A program made the translations under genes and the position numbers. From positions 44,502,447 to 44,566,446 of the forward strand of contig OX439004.1 of the NCBI GenBank assembly GCA_949316495.1: a stretch of 64,000 nt of DNA, in the 5' to 3' direction. How positions within the stretch are numbered: the stretch's first letter is position 1; every line of letters starts with the position of its first letter. Source of the DNA: Amphiduros pacificus (Eukaryota > Annelida > Polychaeta > Phyllodocida > Hesionidae). Below the pieces are notes generated by a model. That model did not search any database, was not told the DNA's origin, and was given only the letters and a program-made list of their open reading frames with translations. This document shows, piece by piece, positions 61,406 to 64,000 of this stretch.

Positions 61406-61507
61406 CAGCTGGTGTGTACCAGCTGCACCCCTTAGTGCAATCTTGCACTCTCGGCGGGATGCCAATTGGTTTTGCCGAGTAAACTTATAGATGTAGATGT
61501 AGATGTT
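61406..61507 (+). repeat. CR1-like LINE 3' UTR: three hairpins and TAGATG tail
   Basis: Perfect stems: CAGCTGGT/ACCAGCTG (61406-61425), GTGCAA/TTGCAC (61435-61448), CTCGGC/GCCGAG (61450-61479), followed by a TAGATG microsatellite. LINE reverse transcriptases commonly recognise 3' structures of this kind. Confidence 0.75.
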
Positions 61508-62588
61508 ATTATTGAGTCGTTCATTCAAGCCCACAACCCTACTGTCAGCTACACTGCATATCAATACTCTGTTAAGCTGACTGGAACACTGATTTGCGTG
61601 ATAGAAACAACGTGATAGAAACAACACCCTTATTGACGATCTGACGACGTCGAAGTTGTTGGCGGATAAAGAAGAGGTCCTGAAGTCATATCTCCCTACT
61701 GCTAAGGGAGTTGTTGATTCAATCAAAGAAGTAAAGAAGCAAGAAGAGGAGCGAAATAAGAAGAGAGTGATGATTGTTGCCCCTGATAACGGCCAGCTGA
61801 ATGAGCTGGCAGGCAGGATAGTCAAAAAAGACTGCATTGTTGATCGCCTCGGATTCGTGGCACGTGAATGTGCAAAGACTGCGACGGCTGATCTGGTAAT
61901 CGTCATACCTGACTCGTCTGCTCTGAATACCGAATCCTCTTCAGATGTATACCTGATAAGATCTAAGGGTCCCGCTATCGTGGGATTGACCCCACTCCTC
62001 CATCCCTCAAAATGCACTAACACCTATGGTACGCGCTGGAGAATTGCTTGGTCACCACAGCAAATCAACTGCAAGGCTATTCGTATGTGAGAATGAACTC
62101 TTTCTTTGCCTCTCTGTGCGATGGTGACAACCTACTGAAGTCGCACACGATGGAGACATTAATTGACACGATCACCTCTCTCGTCATCCCTGATAAGGAG
62201 GATCCAGTGGATGTACCTGATGACATATCCCTTCTCTACGAAGATGACGAACCCGCACCAACCAAGCAGGTGAAAGTTGTCTCGGCGAAGGCATCGACTG
62301 TCTTGAGACCGGGATCACCCAGAAATGTTCTGGATCGAGATGCCTCTACCGATCAACCTGAAAGAAAAATGAACTGAAGAAATGCTTATTTTGCCCCAAA
62401 ATGCCAGTGGCAAGATTATTGGAAAGGATGGTGCTATCATTCAGAGAATAGAGCGCCAAACTTGCACTAAAATATCTCTCAAGAACACATTTCATGACGG
62501 CAAGCAGGTGAAGTTAACATACATACGAGGCACCAAGGATGCTATTACCAAAGCGAAGGCCGCAATAAATAAATGTATGAAAAAATGA
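61508..62588 (+). pseudogene. KH-domain reading frame, possibly ORF1 of another LINE (broken)
   Basis: A Lys/Glu-rich coiled-coil stretch (from about 61660: KEEVLKSYLP, IKEVKKQEEERNKK) leads into a mixed alpha/beta-looking part (RVMIVAPDNGQLNELAG, ADLVIVIPDSSAL), then an acidic linker, and finally a clear type I KH domain at 62382-62588 with the GKIIGKDG loop. The pieces are in three frames, with breaks near 61605 (a 14-bp tandem duplication GTGATAGAAACAAC), 62050 and 62370. It has no introns. KH domains bind single-stranded RNA or DNA, which would suit a LINE ORF1. An alternative is a retrocopy of a host KH gene; I do not recognise a source. Confidence 0.55.
62382..62588 (+). pseudogene. Type I KH domain
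   Basis: 68 codons. The start resembles the usual K-H opening (LILPQNASGKIIGKDG) with the GxxG loop as GKDG, then IQRIERQT, a variable loop and the final helix ITKAKAAINKC. The domain looks intact by itself even though its parent frame is broken. Confidence 0.75.
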
Positions 62589-62864
62589 TGGATCTGGCCA
62601 GAGACACTGTTTATGCCTTTATGACTTAGAAAAATATATATTAACATTTGATTGTTTGAGTGATGTATTATGGACTGAAAATAAAATAAATGAAACAAAT
62701 GAAATACACAAACCTCATTGCAATGAAGTCACAAACAATACTCTTTCACTGTATTGAACTAAAACCCTAGCTTTATGTAAATGGCATTTACAAGAGGGTC
62801 ATTCGTGAGCTAGGAGAGGGCTCCCTCTCCGTAGAGGGTGCTTTGGGGGAGGTTTAGGTTTATT

Positions 62865-63478
62865 ACATAGTGTTGAACTTCCTTTCGAGACCAGCACACT
62901 GAACCTACCCATTGTAAAAACAATGGAGCTCTATGAAGCATTGCTCCTTATAAAAGGAAAAAAGTTCACCTTTATGACCATTTACAGACCGGAACCATCA
63001 GACAGGAATAGGTACACTATTCTATGATGAAATCACTCAACTAGAGGCGCACTATGGGTCTTACAGCCATGATGTCATCTTCCTTGGTGACTACAATTTT
63101 TATGTACTAAATAAGCCCATTGAGCCCGATGTCATAAAGATCAATGACATTATATCCACCTTTGATATGAACCAATGGGCACAGAAATCAATCCATAAGT
63201 TAGGCAACACCCTTGACTTAATCATCACTTTCAAGGGGAACAGACATCTAAAGAGCTTCCTTGTGGATGAGTACATATCTGATTATAAAATGATTAAAAT
63301 ATACTTGGATATCGCACCCCCCAAAGCCCCCAAAAAATCAATCAAGTATCGGAACTTTAGGGGCATGGATCTCCAATCACTAAGAAATGATATCAAATCC
63401 CTAACTGACACAAGCGCAATTTGGGAACACTTATCCCTACACCACATGATAAATCACTATGACCAACGAGACTAGAAG
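62865..63478 (+). pseudogene. LINE endonuclease fragment
   Basis: Residues GGGLGLLHS, FTFMTIYRPEPSDRN, HDVIFLGDYNFYV, LGNTLDLIITF and SDYKMIKIYL follow the layout of CR1/L2-type AP endonucleases (GGG-, YRPP-, GDFN-, LDLI- and SDH-like boxes). The N-terminal third and everything after the endonuclease are missing, GDFN reads GDYN and SDH reads SDY. It lies about 280 bp after the KH domain on the same strand. Confidence 0.72.
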
Positions 63479-64000
63479 AGAGAGGTCCAGCTCCCACAAG
63501 TACCCCTGTCCCGATGTTCTTTTCGCTGTGTAATTATTAGATAACACTTTCACACTCTCTGATTGTATCTGCCCTCCTGCTTGCCACACATGTGAGTGTA
63601 TGCAGATGAGGTCCCGGGAACTTTACCCCTGAAGTCTGGACTGCACTAAACACATTTTACTAAATGGGAAATTCTAATCCCACAATTATAAACTGTATTT
63701 AAAAAAAAGATGACTTTGAGCCTATTTCCTGTGTGAATAAACAAATATTCATTGGTCCCCATTTTTTTCCTATGCAGTTAGCTATCTCAATCTCCCTGTC
63801 TGGGGTCAGTCATTGACACACTATTTCATTTCTGCTAAACTATGTTACAGAGCAAAACATATTTATAGTTAAACAGTATACTATATTGCTGATTTTCACC
63901 AATTTTTTTCCGGTCACTCTGTCCTGGCCACTAAACCAGCAAGGATCTCTACTGTATCCTGATGCCATGGCTGAAAAGGTGTGTGACTTGGTTAAAATTG
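63479..64000. other. Non-coding end of the window
   Basis: No exon, RNA or mobile element recognised. The missing exon of the second SLC23 copy (partner of 39410-39281) is not here. Confidence 0.6.

Larger units (their letters stand above)
56703..61507 (+). mobile_element. CR1/L2-like LINE, decayed, near full length
   Basis: Order: GC-richer 5' UTR with internal repeats (56703-57900), PHD-type zinc finger (about 58290-58470), AP endonuclease (58640-59330), RT (59900-60750), thumb/C-terminal region (60765-61391) ending YFPRTVTDWNNLPP, and a 3' UTR with hairpins and a TAGATG tail. PHD finger, C-terminal motif and lack of RNase H point to the CR1/L2 group. About six frame breaks (near 58260, 58860, 59345, 60195, 60330, 60780). 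The 5' boundary is set by the end of the SLC23 duplication. Confidence 0.82.

Overview
The window looks like nuclear DNA of an invertebrate bilaterian, most likely a mollusc or other lophotrochozoan. The reasons are AT-rich sequence, GT-AG split genes with long introns, a SUEL-lectin/CUB membrane protein, a tandem SLC23 transporter locus, tRNA-derived SINEs with a CAAA-type tail, I-like and CR1-like LINEs, and a DIRS-order (Ngaro-like) retroelement. The species is an inference; nothing here fixes it.

Layout. From 1 to 24.6 kb lies a plus-strand gene whose 5' end is off the window. Seven exons (4344 to 24255) encode a SUEL-type galactose-binding lectin domain, a CUB-like domain split over two exons, a short sushi-like module, one membrane helix and a 138-residue cytoplasmic tail. 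Its 10.5-kb fourth intron holds a whole-looking, recent DIRS-order element (16819-22837) with A1/B1/A2/B2 split direct repeats and a SINE inside it. From 26.8 to 28.6 kb is a 26-bp minisatellite of exactly 67 units.

From 37966 to 46592 (minus strand) is a complete 14-exon SLC23 (nucleobase/ascorbate transporter) gene. All exon phases agree and give about 631 residues. One intron starts with a 32-bp minisatellite that touches the 5' splice site and has itself been hit by a SINE. A partial duplicate of this locus lies at 47.6-56.7 kb. It carries only the last three SLC23 exons (144, 96 and 305 bp, the same lengths as in the complete gene, all open) and may be the 3' end of a second SLC23 gene whose other exons lie beyond 64 kb. 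Each duplicate took its own insertion of the same I-like LINE (30401-36609 and 48260-54203) at different sites, each with 13-bp target duplications, and each keeps the other's empty site.

From 56.7 to 63.5 kb the intron of the second SLC23 copy is filled by a decayed plus-strand CR1/L2-like LINE with a PHD finger and a 2A-like remnant, followed by a fragment with a KH RNA-binding domain and then part of another LINE endonuclease. The KH-bearing fragment is the least familiar piece of the window.

Only two host loci are supported: the lectin/CUB receptor-like gene, and the SLC23 transporter with its partial duplicate. They show no sign of acting together. The rest is repeats, mobile elements and non-coding DNA.
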